DNA from: Crotophaga sulcirostris
Taxonomy: Eukaryota > Chordata > Aves > Cuculiformes > Crotophagidae
Assembly: GCA_013397455.1 (NCBI GenBank)
Contig: VYZB01001131.1
Location: forward strand, 5,025 to 69,024
Length of the DNA: 64,000 bases
Direction of reading: 5' to 3'
Below, piece by piece: positions 22,001 to 34,600 of the stretch. The notes below the pieces were generated by a model that ran no database searches, was not told where the DNA came from, and saw only the letters and a program-made list of their open reading frames with translations. Numbering within the stretch: position 1 is the first letter of the stretch; every line of letters begins with the position of its first letter. The position numbers were made by a program, and so were the translations under genes.

Positions 22001-25000
22001 TGTGTAGGCTGGGGCTTCAAAGAGCCCTTGGGCTCAGCTGTGTTGCTCGGTTGCTACAGCATCATCTCACAGGGCAATGATAAAGTTTTTAGAATGTCCT
22101 AAATGGTGAAAAGAAAAAGGAGTGTGATGGACAGCAACACCAGTTTGGATTTTTGATGAGCTAGGAGTGTTTGGTGACAGGATAAAGGTTAGAGACCCAT
22201 CAAGTGACTTTTCCTGTGTAGCTGTGAGTACTCTGGTGGAGAAAACATCAGACGAGGCCACAGGATCTGCCCTCCAAGTTGCCCATGTTGGATTGCTGAG
22301 ACAGAGACTGACGGAAGTTCCAGACCTTTCTCCTCTGACCTTGCATTCAGCCTTTCCCAAACTAGCAATGATTAGAGAAGCTGCAAACATCACCCTGACC
22401 ACAGAGCCTGAATCCATCAGCTCTTCCTGCATTACAGTGCTGTGGAGGCCACCACAGAAGTGACGACTCCACACCAAGGGCATGAGAGGAGATTGCCAGA
22501 TACCATGACAGCGCTGGGAGCTGAAGATAGAAGTACAAAGCACTGGAGAGAAGATGCCAAGGGAAAGCTGACAACATTTCAAAGCAAAACAAGATGGGAT
22601 CATCATCATTCGTTATTTACAGCTTGTGCTTGGCTACTGGCCTGGAATTGATTTCAGAGCCCAGGAAGAAAAGGCTTCACGACATCCCTGGGAATCCTCA
22701 TAAGAGTATGAGCTCTTATCATAAGCCAAGCATCATAAGCTCCTGTGTGCGAGACCTGACTCCAGGATTTTCCTGGTAAAAGCTTTCCAGAGCAGAACCA
22801 GGCTGACTCCCCTCCCACAGCAGTAAAAGCATTATGGTCTGCCATTGCCTCTGCAGACCCTGCCTGGGCTTTATCTGAAGCTGTCCACACACAGAGATAT
22901 CTGCTTGTGAACCACTCCTTTGGGAACCACTCCAACACACTCCTCTGCCGTTCTGCTGCCAGCACAGGATCTCACCGGCATGCACTGAGGCGCACCACAG
23001 TGGGATTTGCACATTCCCTGCAGACCGCAGTTTCCAGTGACAGACCCAACCGTAACATGGTGCTACCCTGATAACAGATCAGCTCAGCATCAGGCCCAGC
23101 TACCCACACACCACCTGGTGCACCTGGGACAAAGGCATGCATCTTCCCAGCCCCTTGTCACAAGCCATCAGCCCAGCTGCACAGCCAACTGGAGATTAAC
23201 CGTGGCTTCTCATGGAATGTACAAACACCAACCTGGTTGCTCCCCGTAGCCATTAGTGCCAGGACTCCTCCCCCCAGACCCATACATTCCTCTCCTGTGT
23301 CTGCTTCCACCTCATGTCCTTCACCATCTGCTCTCGCTGTCCATCCTTGGCACTAGGTGCACCATGAGAGGAGGCAATTGGGTTACATGAGGCTCTCCAT
23401 CACATCACATCCTGCGCTTCTGTTGGGTCTCAAAGTCAGAGCATGCCTGAATTCATAGACTTCCCTTTCATGTGACAAGCAGCCAATGCCAAATTCAAAG
23501 ACAGAACCTGACTGAATTAGCAGGATCATGAAATGGTTAAACCCATCAATTAGAGATCAAGGGCATGAGGGCACCTCACCTGCTCTGGCACAATTATAAA
23601 GCTGGCTTAGTATTGCTTTTCCTTTGGGGCAGCTGAGAGCACCCTAGATGACAGCTGGGCCCCTGCAGCACACAGACATTTCTGAAAGGCTGTTTTTCAG
23701 TGTTGAACTTCATTTTCCTTTGCTGGAAATGCTAGCCCTGGAATATAAAACCACAAAAATCTCCCACCTGGAAGCTCTCCATAGACAGCCTTGAAGGATG
23801 TAATATCTAGAAGGGGACTGAAAAAAACACTCAGTGTTAGCTTAACTTATTCCTCCTGAAATGAAACTCATCCAACCCCAAAACTCCCCATTGACTTTGG
23901 TCAGAGTGAGGGGTTTTGAAAACCCCATCCACAAAAGCAGCATTGAGCAAATGTGATTTTTTTTTTTTTTGGCTGTCATCAATGGAATGGTACCCAAATA
24001 GGATAATTCAGGAGACCTACCTCCAGCCGTGCCCACCCAACCTGGCAGGCAGCTATGCAGTGCTGGGGTCTCCATCCAGACTGCGCCCAGTGGCTCCCTG
24101 CAGGATTAGGGCCAAGTAGCACATCCATTCAAGGCGAGTAAAGGCCTGCCTTCCTCTATAACAGATAAGGTTAACCCGTTTGGGCTTGCAAGGCAAGTAC
24201 AGCTTCAGATCAGACTGCAGTTTCCCACCTTCATGACCACACTTTCAGCTTAAAGACAAGTGGAATGAGGACAGCCTTTGGTTCAAGACACGTGTTACAC
24301 ACAGTGTGTGTTTTTACATCTATGCTGATTTTAAACCTGTGATCATTCTTCCCGGACATTTATTGTCTGGCAGACTTTTGCAAACCCCTCAATGTTAAAA
24401 CCTGTCCAACAGCCTCAGGAGAGTCAGCCAGGCCACTTCACAGGGGCACTGCAGTCCTAATCTTCAGAAATCCTCTTAAACTCCAAGAACCTGGTAAAGT
24501 TTAAGATTGAGAGATCTGTTTCCATCCTTCTCCCCAACTCAGACACCCAGCTCCTGATTGTTCACGTGCTATGCTGCAGTTATTTTTTATATCCTTCAAG
24601 TTCCTGCAGTGAGATTCAGTGTACAATGTCTTCCGGACCCTTTAGGTCAACTTGTGACCAAGCATGAAAGCCAAGAGCCCTCTCTGGGCTTGGGTCTGGG
24701 TGGCAGCTGTCATAGTTCCCTACACCAGAACACAGGAGAGCAGAGGAGGATGGGGCATCACGCCTTTCCCACAGCCAACACCACCTTCACTCACAGCACC
24801 ACAGAGAAGCAGAATTTGTGAAATGCATCCAGCCCCAAAATCAAACCAAAAAGCCTCCTTTGTACACAAGAAGTCGCCCCTCTGTGCAGCTTTGCTGGAT
24901 CAGCAGCAGCCAGATCAGAGCCATAGACCAACTGAAGTCACTTTCCACTGGCTGAACAGCACGAGCCTCCAGTCTGCTCAGTCCAATCAGGCTATTGAAT

Positions 25001-25320
25001 CCAATTCAGGTTGTTTGGGTATCAGAGCAGCACACTTCAGAGTGTGGATTAAGAAGCCCCGTCCCTCAATGATCCGTTTGGGGCACTGAACGAGAACAGG
25101 CAATACCAGAGCTTTAGCATAGAAGGCACCAACAAGAACTACGATTTCTATGAGAATGGAGACACACGTTGGCCAACTTTAAACCCAAATCAAATACTTC
25201 TGAGCTTTAGGACATTGACAGTCAAAGGCCTAAATTTCTCTCTAACTGCATCCAAAAAAGCAGCACCAAAGCCAGGTGCTTCCACAGGCAGAAAAGGAGA
25301 TGGTGTTCACAAAGAGATAC
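19086..25320. other. Long unique stretch, about 6.2 kb
   Basis: This is the longest repeat-free stretch in the window. I saw no CR1, LTR or well-supported exon. A 180-codon minus-strand frame at 22067-22609 overlaps a 98-codon plus-strand frame at 22167-22463; neither has splice support or recognisable domains. A minus-strand GGAG|GTAGGTC donor-like site at about 24019 follows an ATG frame (METPALHSCLPGWV) but has no other support. Short A runs occur at 20651-20661 and 20765-20773, and a T run at 23958-23971. Confidence 0.45.
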
Positions 25321-25730
25321 ATAGAATCATGGAATTATTTAGGTTGGAAAAGACCTCTAAGATCATCAAATCCAACTCCACTATGCCCTCTAAACCATGT
25401 CTCCAGGTGCCACGACCACATGTTTTTTGAACCCCTCCAGAGACGGAGACTCCACCACTGCCCTGGGCAACCTCTTCCAATGTTTCACCACTTTCAGTAA
25501 AGGAGTTCTTCCTAATATCCAACCTAAACCTCCCTGGTGCAACTTGAGGCCACTTCCTCTCATCCTGTTACTTGGGAGAAGAGACTAACACCCACCTCAC
25601 CACAACCTCCTTTCCAGGAGCTGCAGAGAGTGATGAGGTTTCCCCTCAGCTTCTTCTCCAGGCTAAACAACCCCAGATCCCTCAGGCGTTCCTCATAAGA
25701 CTTGTTCTCCAGATCCTTTGCCAGTAACAT
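25321..25730 (-). mobile_element. CR1 LINE 3' end
   Basis: It begins with the reverse-complement tail 'catagaatcatggaattatt', then 'aggttggaaaagacctctaa', 'gagactccaccactgccctg', 'ctaatatccaacctaaacct' and 'cctttccaggagctgcagag'. Confidence 0.93.
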
Positions 25731-26251
25731 TAGACAGTGAACACAGCTTTTCTTTACTAACCAGAACACTAAAGCCCATGCTAAGTGTTGTTCAGGCTCT
25801 CAATTAAAGCTATCCCCATTTTTTAGACATTACTGTTAATTAACTAATAATTAGCAGGCTGTGCTCTATACCTGCCATACTGTTATGCTTCATTTTGCTC
25901 ATTTTCTTTACCTCTTCAGGATGGGAAGAAAACCTTAGACAAAGCTCTATTACTAAACTCCTTGGTCAATAAATACCTCCCTCGTGATATACAGCTTTAC
26001 TGATAGTGCACAAGGGAGCCGGTAGCAGAGAAACAGTAAGGTAACTGCCACTGCTTGTTTTATTTTCTCCAACTATAAGTTGATATATACAGTGTAGTAA
26101 AAGGAACAAGTATCCCAAGAGAAAGGAGGGAGAACTGGTTTTCATGCAAGACATTGAAGTCATAAAGCACCCAGCACTTTGCTGCATGCTACAACTCCTG
26201 AGCAGTGCTGGCAGCTAGACAGTTTTCACACTCTTATATTTAGAGAGACTT

Positions 26252-26400
26252 GCCTGAAAAACAGCCAAAGCTGTCACTTATAAATCAGGTTGTTCCAACA
26301 GCACCCAGAGCAAGTAGTAAAAGCAAATGGGGGGGAAATGAAATTACATGCTGCAAAGGGAACTCTGTGAAATAAGATTTTATTTCACGTTTTTAAAGGT
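26252..26400 (+). repeat. Local direct duplication, copy 1
   Basis: About 149 bp from 'gcctgaaaaacagccaaagc' to 'tttaaaggt' is repeated at 28056-28208 in the same orientation with an estimated 85-90% identity by eye. It is not CR1 or any LTR in this window. Confidence 0.85.
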
Positions 26401-26939
26401 TCACAATAATTAGAACTATTTTTTCCCCCCTCTGTTCTTTCATTTGTTTTTAAGCCATCCTCTACTGACAGGCTGTGGGCCTCCAGCATCTGGTTCCCAT
26501 TCTTTTGACTCTGGCCACGTGTTTCCCATTTTTTTGGCTGGAGTATGCTGGTCTGCAGGAACCAACATCTCTAAAGGCGAGGGTGGAGAAGGGAGAAGAT
26601 GCAACACTTGGTTCACTCTCAACATAGGATCATGTGCAGCACATCCCTTTCATACAGCTTACAGGTGTACATGTTCATGCAGCACAGACCTGGCCCACAA
26701 GACACCCAAGTTAGTGGAAAGGGCTGAGCTTGGGATGGAGATCATGTCATCTTTCACTGACATGTTTTTTTCAGTTGAACTGGAAGATCTATTTTTCTAC
26801 AGCCACATAGAAGTGTAAAACCAAAAATTGCTGCTCTAAGTCGGGAAGACATCAGCAGGTGATGTTCTATCCTATTCCCCACATCTGTCCCTCCAGGGAA
26901 GCTGACAAAAATTATTGGGTGTATCTTAATGCCATGTTT
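26401..26939. other. Unique sequence
   Basis: No repeat was recognised. A 124-codon plus-strand ORF (26444-26818) has no recognisable features. Confidence 0.4.
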
Positions 26940-27010
26940 TAGAATCATAGAATGATTTTGGACTGGAAGGGACCTCAAAGCCCATCCAGTTCCACCCCCA
27001 ATCTATGGGA
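26940..27010 (-). mobile_element. CR1 LINE tail fragment
   Basis: About 70 bp holding the reverse-complement CR1 tail and the first 3'-UTR words ('gaatgattttggactggaag', 'acctcaaagcccatccagtt'). It is followed at once by a second CR1 tail. Confidence 0.85.
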
Positions 27011-27011
27011 G

Positions 27012-27325
27012 TCATAGAATCACAGAATCATAGAATGGTTTGGGTTTAAAGAGACCTCAAAGCCCATCGACTTCCAACCCCCCTGCCATGGGCAGGGACA
27101 CCTCCCACTGGATCAGGGGGCTCCAAGCCCCATCCAACCTGGCCTTGAACACCTCCAGGGATGGGGCAGACACCACTGCTCTGGGCAACCTGGGCCAGGG
27201 CCTCCCCACCCTCACAGCAAAACATTTCTTCCTAAGATCTCATCTCAATCTCCCCTCTTTCAGCTGAAATCCATTCCCTCTCATCCTGTCCCTGCATTCC
27301 CGATCAAGAGCTCCTCTCCCAGTTT
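27012..27325 (-). mobile_element. CR1 LINE 3' end
   Basis: A second CR1 in the same orientation. It starts with 'tcatagaatcacagaatcat', then 'gaatggtttgggtttaaaga', 'cccctgccatgggcaggga', 'cacctccagggatggggcag' and 'aaacatttcttcctaagatc'. Confidence 0.93.
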
Positions 27326-28055
27326 TCCTTTTACAATCTTAGCTTTTGCTGGGGGATCCTGAGGCCAGGAATTTCCTGCCACCAAGGCTCCTGTCCAAAG
27401 GTTTTTCAACCTCTCAGTTTATGCAACATGAAGAGAAATTACTTCTACTCTGCCAGAAATTAATCTCAGGCCTTACCAGTCCTGTCCTACTCAACAGCAG
27501 TTTGCTCTTGTCTTCAGCAGGACTTTACTTTTGACCCTCAGCAAAGAAGCCAGATGTAACAGCAATTGTAAAATGGGCTGCTGAGAACCAAATAAAGCTG
27601 ATGAAAGGGTAAGAACAACAAAGCTACCCTTTATTCATTCATTCATCTGATTTTACTGTTTGAAATTCTTCATGAACTGCTTCCAACCCAAACTCCTCCC
27701 CATACATGCGAACTGGGAAGCTGTGTGATAAAGATGGAAAGAGATGATCACAGGGTCCAAGAGTGCTAGAAAAGGAAGAGACCAACAGGAGAGGCAGCAA
27801 GGCAGGTTTGGGAACTCAAGATCCCCACAACAGATCCCAGGGAAGGGGACAAACTCTGCCTAGGACCACAGTGAAAAACCAATGGGAGAATCAAATAGCT
27901 TGGCACATGGTGGGGACAAGGTCCATTTATTCCAGGATGGGCTTCATCTGACATCAGGTGGAATTGAGGGGTGCCCATCCATTGCCTCCAAGGGTCTTTG
28001 GAAGTTGAACCATGGGGCAAACTACAATGGCACAAGAGCAGTTAACCAAGATCCT
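27326..28055. other. Mostly unique; possible old ORF remnant
   Basis: Unique sequence. A plus-strand 68-codon frame (27882-28088) contains FQDGLHLTSGGIE, resembling the DGxHL block that ends SGNH/GDSL-type esterase domains; such a domain is found in ORF1 proteins of some CR1 elements. The rest of the domain cannot be followed, so the link is tentative. Confidence 0.3.
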
Positions 28056-28208
28056 GCCCTGAAAAACAGCCAAAGCTGTTGCTTATGAATCAGGTTGTTT
28101 TGACAGCACCCTGAGCAAGTAGTGAAAGCAAAGTAGGGGGGGGAGGGGAAATTACCCTCACTAAAGGGAACTCTGTGAAATAAGCTTTTATCTTGTTTTT
28201 TTAAAGGT
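28056..28208 (+). repeat. Local direct duplication, copy 2
   Basis: The partner of 26252-26400. It differs by substitutions, an enlarged G tract (28135-28146) and small indels. Confidence 0.85.
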
Positions 28209-30189
28209 CAGCAGGTGCCACCACATCATCCCAAATACTTACAAAGGTGCTGAGATGCAGAGGTTAGGCGTGAACCCATGTGGATCCCACTGCCCACCAC
28301 CTCACCTCCCTTTAGAGCTACCTTTGCAAGCACTACCCCAGGATCCATGTTTAGTTACTAGGAGCTATTTCCAGCCCTAACAGCCCTGAGTTTTGGAACA
28401 TGAGACAAACAAGAATTAGGGTTTTCCCAGAAGCAGTAGTTCACAGGCACCACATCCCCCAACTTTCACGGGATGTGTCTTGCAATGCACCCAGTGATCT
28501 GTCGGGTTACACAGCCGAGAGAACAGGAACACCGAGCAGCGCCCGTACGTGGCACGGCTGAGTGAGCAATAACCACAGGAACCTTGCCAGCACTCGCACC
28601 GCACTCTAATTCGTTTTTAATTTGCGGACAATATTTTAGTCTTTTTTCACTTCTAATTTTTCTTCTCATAAAGGGGAAGAGAATACGATAGGAAATAAAG
28701 GTGGACTCTGCATATGCACACTGGAGCGTTCCAGGTGTAACACTGAAGGCTTCTATCTCAAACAGCAACTAAAATAGAAGGGACAGTTTCTCAGCTGCTG
28801 CAGTTTGTGCAGCGCTATTGATTAGACAGTCCCTTCAAACACAGGCACATCTGGCCCCAGAGCAGTAGGGGGGATGCCCTGGCAAGAGCAGAATGAGACA
28901 CTGTCCCAGGGATGCTTCACCAGCCTGCCTGGGGTTGTGCTCAGCTCTGTAAGATCTTGCCCCCTGCCCTCAGACAAGCAGCAGCCCTTAAATTAAAAAA
29001 GCAGTTCAAACCGTTCATTTCTTTTCAAATTCAGCTTTAGTGGCCTTTCTTGCTAATTCTCTAGCTCACATTCCTGCATCTCTTGAGAACAAGCCTGGTC
29101 AGGTGGTGGATGAGGGCGCCAGGTTGTCCATGCCAGGGGCACACAGAGCAGCAGGAATACCAAGCCAGCAGATCAGCCAGAGCAGATATTCAGGAGAAAG
29201 TGCTTGTTTATGTGAAAGCACAAGGAGGCAAATATTTGACATTAAGATTTTAGGGAGGCTGTGGGACTGGGATATTTCTTTCAGCTCTCACACAAAGGAA
29301 CCTTATTTGTCTCGCTGTAAAACAGAAACAATATTGAAGGATCTGTGGAATTTCTGGGCATTTTTTCCCCTCAGAGATGTCATGGCCTGCACTCCAAAGT
29401 GACAGATGAAGTAGGATGCAAAGGACAAGATGTTCACATGTGGCTCTGCATCCATCTCCCCTCCCCTGCTGCCATGGTCCCCCCCAGCCCTTTGCCCCCA
29501 TGGAGCCCTCACTGCTGGCAGCCATAGAGGCAGAGCTCCCCCTCCATGTGCTTGCTCCTGTCCCACAAAGGACCAGGGTACACGTGCTGCGGCTTCACTG
29601 GTGCTGTTCCCAACTAGGCTGAGGACATCTCAGCACTTTCTTTGCGGAAGTGTTACTCAACACAGTTTCAACCCAAAAATATTTCCTGCACAGGGGGTTG
29701 GACCAGCCAAACACGCAACACAACTGTAGACAGTGCACTGGTACAACACAGCAGAGCTCTTCATCATATCTTGGGAAAAGCACACAGACTTCTCCAAGTT
29801 CATGAGGTACCTGGATGTATCTTCTACCTGGCCCTCTGTGAACACCTGCCATCTCAAAACCTGTAGGAGTTTGGCACAGATCCCACTGCTCATCCTGAAG
29901 CTCCTCACACCCCTAAGGTGCTTTCTGCCTACAGATGATAGGAAGAGCTTGTGCTCTGCAGGCAGCCAAACTGCTGCTGAAAGCAGTCAGGGTAGGGTAG
30001 AAAACTGGCATCCACCATTGGCAAAAGAGCAACACCTCTGTGCAAGCAGAACGCATGATAAGCCCAACCCTGACCTTGATAGTAGGATGAAAGTCCCATT
30101 AACAGCAGCAAAAAGTACAACCTCTGCTGTTAACAGGCACTTCCCCACCTCATCCATTCAGTAGCAAGGGGAGAAACAGATATATAATC
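28209..30189. other. Unique sequence
   Basis: No repeat or supported exon was recognised. A donor-like CCTTT|GTAAGTA on the minus strand at about 28239 lacks an acceptor-bounded open frame. The 29250-29570 ORFs on both strands are GC-rich overlaps without recognisable content. Confidence 0.4.
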
Positions 30190-30394
30190 GTTTGGTTGGA
30201 AAAGACTTTTGATATCGAGTCCAACCGTACCTGTCCACTATGAAACCATAGCCCTAAGCACCTCATCTACCCATCTTTTAAATCCCTCCAGAGATTGACT
30301 CCACCACATCCCTGGACAGCCTCTGCCACAGCGCCTGAGAACCCTTGAAGAAATATTTCCTAATACCCAATCTAAACCAGCCCTGGTACAACTT
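30190..30394 (-). mobile_element. CR1 LINE, 3' part of an interrupted copy
   Basis: Minus-strand CR1 from 'tttggttggaaaagactttt' to 'ccctggtacaactt'. It continues after the inserted element at about 30902. Confidence 0.88.
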
Positions 30395-30901
30395 ACTGTG
30401 TGCAGTTCTGGGCCTCTCAGTTTGAGAAAGATAAAGACACTGGAGTGTGTCCAGAGGAGAGCAACGAAGACGGTGAAGGGGCTGGCGCACAAGCCCTAAG
30501 AGGAGCAACTGAGAGAGCTGGGGCTGTTTAGCCTGGAGAAAAGGAGGCTCAGGGGAGACCTTATTGCTCTCTACAACTACCTGAAAGGAGGTTGTAGTCA
30601 GGCAGGGGTTGGTCTCTTCTCTCAGGTGACCAGTGACAGAACTAGAGGACATGGACTCAAGCTTCGTCAGGGGAGGTTTAGGCTTGATGTTAGGAAAAAG
30701 TTCTTCCCTGAAAGTGTGATTGGCCATTGGAATGCACTGCCCAGGGAGGTGGTGGAGTTGCTGTCCCTGGAGGTGTTTAAGAGGAGACTGGATGAGGCAC
30801 TCAGTGCCAGGGTTTAGATGATGGGTTGGTGTTAGTGTTGGGTTATAGGTTGGATGCGATCTCAGAGGTCCTTTCCACCCTTGTAATACTGTGATACTGT
30901 G
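30395..30901 (+). mobile_element. CR1 LINE inserted into another CR1
   Basis: A 507-bp plus-strand CR1 3' end runs from 'tgtgcagttctgggcctctc' through 'ctgtttagcctggagaaaag' and 'gcactgcccagggaggtggt' to the tail 'aatactgtgatactgtg'. AACTT lies on both sides (30390-30394 and 30902-30906), which fits a 5-bp target-site duplication. The host CR1 reads continuously once the insert is removed. Confidence 0.92.
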
Positions 30902-31140
30902 AACTTGAAGTCATTTCCCCTCATCCTATAACTTGTTACGTGGGAGAAAAGACCACCACCCAATCTCGCTACAATCTCCTTTCAAGTAGTTGTAAGATCT
31001 CCTTCTCAGTCACCTTTTTTGCAGGCTAAACAACCCCAGTTCCTTCATCCACTCCACATAAGACTTGTGCTCTGGACTTTTCACCAGTTTCATTGCCCTC
31101 CTCTGGACATGCCTCAGTGCCTCAATGTCCTTCTTGTAGT
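30902..31140 (-). mobile_element. CR1 LINE, 5' part of the interrupted copy
   Basis: It resumes with 'aacttgaagtcatttcccct' and continues 'aacaaccccagttccttcat', 'ccctcctctggacatgcctc' and 'caatgtccttcttgtagt'. Confidence 0.9.
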
Positions 31141-34100
31141 AAATCTTCCAAGTTCATTTGGAGATCCATCATGTTTTCCTCTTCCTGAACACAGACAGTA
31201 CATGGTCAGGGCAGTAAGGTCGTTTCAGGACAGCCCTGGTACATAAAGTTGAAGACAAACTATAAATAAAACCATCATTCTCCTGCCACAAGCTCCAAGT
31301 GTGACACACCTCCCTCCCATTCTCCCCCCCCATGCCAGCAGAAAGCCTGTAATCCCCTCGAGCACGGAGAGGGCACCTTGTGGAACAGCACAGCATTGTG
31401 CTGGCGGCAGCGCTTGGGCTGACAGGCAGGCACAGGGACCTCCCATCAGGGGGAGAGCAGGGGAGTTGGCAGAATAATATTTTCCCATTTAACTGTGAGA
31501 CTCTGGGGGAGGAAAGTCAAAATATCGAGCACATCCATAATCATGTCTGATAGAGGCATTTCAGAGGCAACCAGTCCTACCCACCAATCACCCACTCCCT
31601 TCTCACCAGTGTGCTGGGCAAATCCCACCCAGCACCATCCAGCCCTCCCCAGCTACCTGCCCCCACTATCCTGGTCCAGGGTTTCACTGTCTTTGCTTCT
31701 CCCAGCTCACAGGCTGTTTTCCATGGACATCCATTCACTTGTTACTCTTGACAATCTCTGAAAAGAAGCTCTGGTGTAGAGAGCCACCTCCTCTGGGAAG
31801 AAAAAGGAGCACTGTCTGGTCCCCAGCATCCGGCCATAAGCCATCTCTCCAGCCAGTTTTATGGTTCTGGTCCCTTTAGGGCACCCCTCAACCTCAGGCA
31901 GAACCTGACCTCCTCATCCATTGGGAACAAGATCTCAAACTAAGCTGCAGCAGAGGAGGAAGCAGTGCTGGGTGAACAATGGGTGCTTTGTCAGCCCAGT
32001 CAAGAAACACAACAGGGCAATAAAAGTTACATGCTAAGCTGGTGGGACCATTCAAACAGATCAGCCTGTTTGTCCCTCCCCTGCCAGTTTAAATCAGTGC
32101 TCAGTTTGACAAAAACACATTTCAAACGTCCAAAAAAGCTTTCCTACTGGTTGGAGCTATCTTAATTCCCAGATTGAGTTTTCCTAATAAATCCCAGATT
32201 GCTCAACTTTCATAACACTGGTCTGTGAGCTCAGGTTGAAGTTAACCCTTTGCGGACCCAAAGACAGGAACCAGGCTGGCAGCGTATTAGTCGGTCAAAA
32301 GTCCACATTATTCCCACAGCAGAAAAGTGCTGCAAACACCGCACTCAGGTGAAGGTCTTCAACATGAGGGAAAGAGGGTTTTCCCAGCGAGGGCTTCCCC
32401 TCCACAACAGACCACTTTGCCCTCTCTCCATGGATGTGAATCCCAGGCAAAACCTGACACAAGGCAAGCCAAAAAGCAAAATCTAGGTAATCAGCACCTC
32501 CTAGGTAGCTCTGCAGGCTGGGATCTCAGTCATCATGGCCAAAGCACTCTGCAGCAGCCCACTTGGTTTCACGATTCTACAGCATGTCATGAGGACATGA
32601 GTCAAACCCATGTTGCAGTGAGCCATTTGCTGCCTCCAGGAAAGCTACACCACATGTGCTACACATGCCCAAGCTGAATTCCAGGATGTGCCATGGGGAT
32701 GAGACAACCTCAGGGCTGATGCTCTGAATCTGGAGGCTGAGCATAAAGCCGAGATGGGGTTAAGACTAGAATGTTCCTCTGAAGTCCACTTTCATCCAAA
32801 CAGCTCAGATCTGAGCTTGGAAGGATGTTTGCAAACCTCAGGTTTGCTCATGATCTTGCAAAGCCTGGCTTTGCCAAATAGGGAGGCTGCATGAGGAGAG
32901 TCTCAGGCATAACTGGAGCTGATAAACACAGCCTGATTTCAGGTACCAAATAGGAGGGATAAAACTGCTACTGCATAGGACAACAAACCCCAGCTCATGC
33001 ATTGCTCCTTCCAGAGGTCCTTTCTGCCTCCCTCCCTGAGAGCTGCCAACCCAGAGCGTCTCTGCATCTGTGTTCTATGTAACAACCCAGTACATTTTGG
33101 CTATAGTGAAGGCAGGTATTTTCTCCGCCACAGACATTTTCTCTCATATTAAACAGATTTGAGTACAGGGAGATGCTGAAGAGAAACAGAAACTCAAACC
33201 CAGGCACAGATCTGGCCTCATTTACGGACAGCCCTGTTTATAATAGAGAAAAAAAAATTAAAACCAGTGACTCACAGGAAGGGGAAGAAAAAAAAAAGAA
33301 AAAAGCATCTTTTCTCCCTCCTATTTGGTTGTCCTCAAACAACACGCCAGTGAATGCCTGGACAATACAGATTATGGCAGCACAGCAAGGAGACTTGGGC
33401 CAGATCCTCACCCAGCATCAGTCAGCGCTGCTTTTGCTTAGCCAGAGCGTTACAACAGCAGAAGACCTGGCTCATGCTCAGCCTGCAAACCCAGTTGTCA
33501 TCAGACTAATGCAACACAAATTAAACATAAGGTTTTCCAATCAACCTTCTCATCAAAAGTAGAGCTATGTGATTCGAGTTACAGGCACGGCTTCAAGCTA
33601 ATATTTGTTTTACCTTAATTACTGTGCTCTTAGCCTCTGCAGTAAACTTAACGTGATGGGCAAGATCGTGCTGGCAGCCAACAGTAACTGCTGAAGAGTT
33701 GTTTCTGTTGATGCTCTCTCAGTATCTAATGCCACAACCACAGTTATCTCTACCTGGCTGATTATCACATGCATTTTGCACCCATGAAGCCCACCTCAAA
33801 TGTACCTAGCAATGCCAAGGGGTCCACCCAGCTGTTTCATGGTGTTTTTTCATCCTCTAAAACAGCCACAACATTAACTTGAGCATTGTTGGGCTTGTGA
33901 CTGCTCCTGCACCCCACAGGGAAAAAAAAAAAAATGCTCTGGGCTCCTGCTTTCTCCCCCTCCCTGCATGTTTCTCCTTATTTTGCCATCTATAGTCCCA
34001 ACAATTTTACAGAAGGAAAGCAGATTACCCAGGGAAGTCACATATTTCCCCTTTGCTGAGAGATACTATAAGATCGCTCAGCAAAACACAAGAGTAAAAC

Positions 34101-34144
34101 ACAGCACATGTGAGTAGCAATCCAAAACTGATGGTATAAGGCTG
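31141..34144. other. Unique sequence, about 3 kb
   Basis: No recognised repeat or well-supported exon. A-rich runs occur at 33245-33305. The 129-codon plus-strand ORF at 33173-33562 has a lysine run from this A-rich stretch and no domain. Confidence 0.45.
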
Positions 34145-34441
34145 CCATGGTGGTTTGGATCCAGACTCCAAGCTCGGCTTGATAACCCCAGATAACCCGC
34201 CAGAACCGACTCTGTTGCTTCCCGACAAAAACCAACTTTGTCCCGCCAAAAGCAACTACGCGAGAGGACACACCTACCAGTCATGAATATGATTCGGCGA
34301 AGAGAATAAAAACTAAAAGCGGGACTGTATGCGTGTGCGTCCTCAGTAGAGCTGAGGCTCCCGGAGCACCCAGCGCTGTTTGCTTGCCTTTATTCAAATA
34401 AATTAGAAATTTTCCTATTTGGGACTCAGTCATTTATCACA
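34145..34441 (+). mobile_element. Retroviral solo LTR, plus strand
   Basis: The part from 34199 matches the minus-strand LTR at 10.9-11.3 kb: CCGCCAAAAGCAACTACGCG, a GAGAATAAAAACT TATA-like box, GGAGCACCCAGCGCTG (R-region motif at about 34366-34378), AAATAAATTAGAAATTTTCC and the end TCATTTATCACA. The 5' boundary is uncertain, and no target-site duplication could be matched. There are no internal viral genes. Confidence 0.75.
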
Positions 34442-34600
34442 GATAGCATCTCCTTTCTCGCCCAGCAGTTTGGTCTGAAAGCCAGGGCAATACCTGCTCA
34501 CTCCCAGAAGGGCTGTGGGGGAGGGGAGGCCACCTTTCCCTTAAGGGAATGCTTCCAGTCAGCAACAGCCCTTTGGTGGTGCTGGCTGCTATTATCCCAC

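Noticed and set aside
22067..22609. 180-codon minus-strand ORF
   Set aside because: A competing plus-strand frame overlaps it, with no splice sites or domain support.
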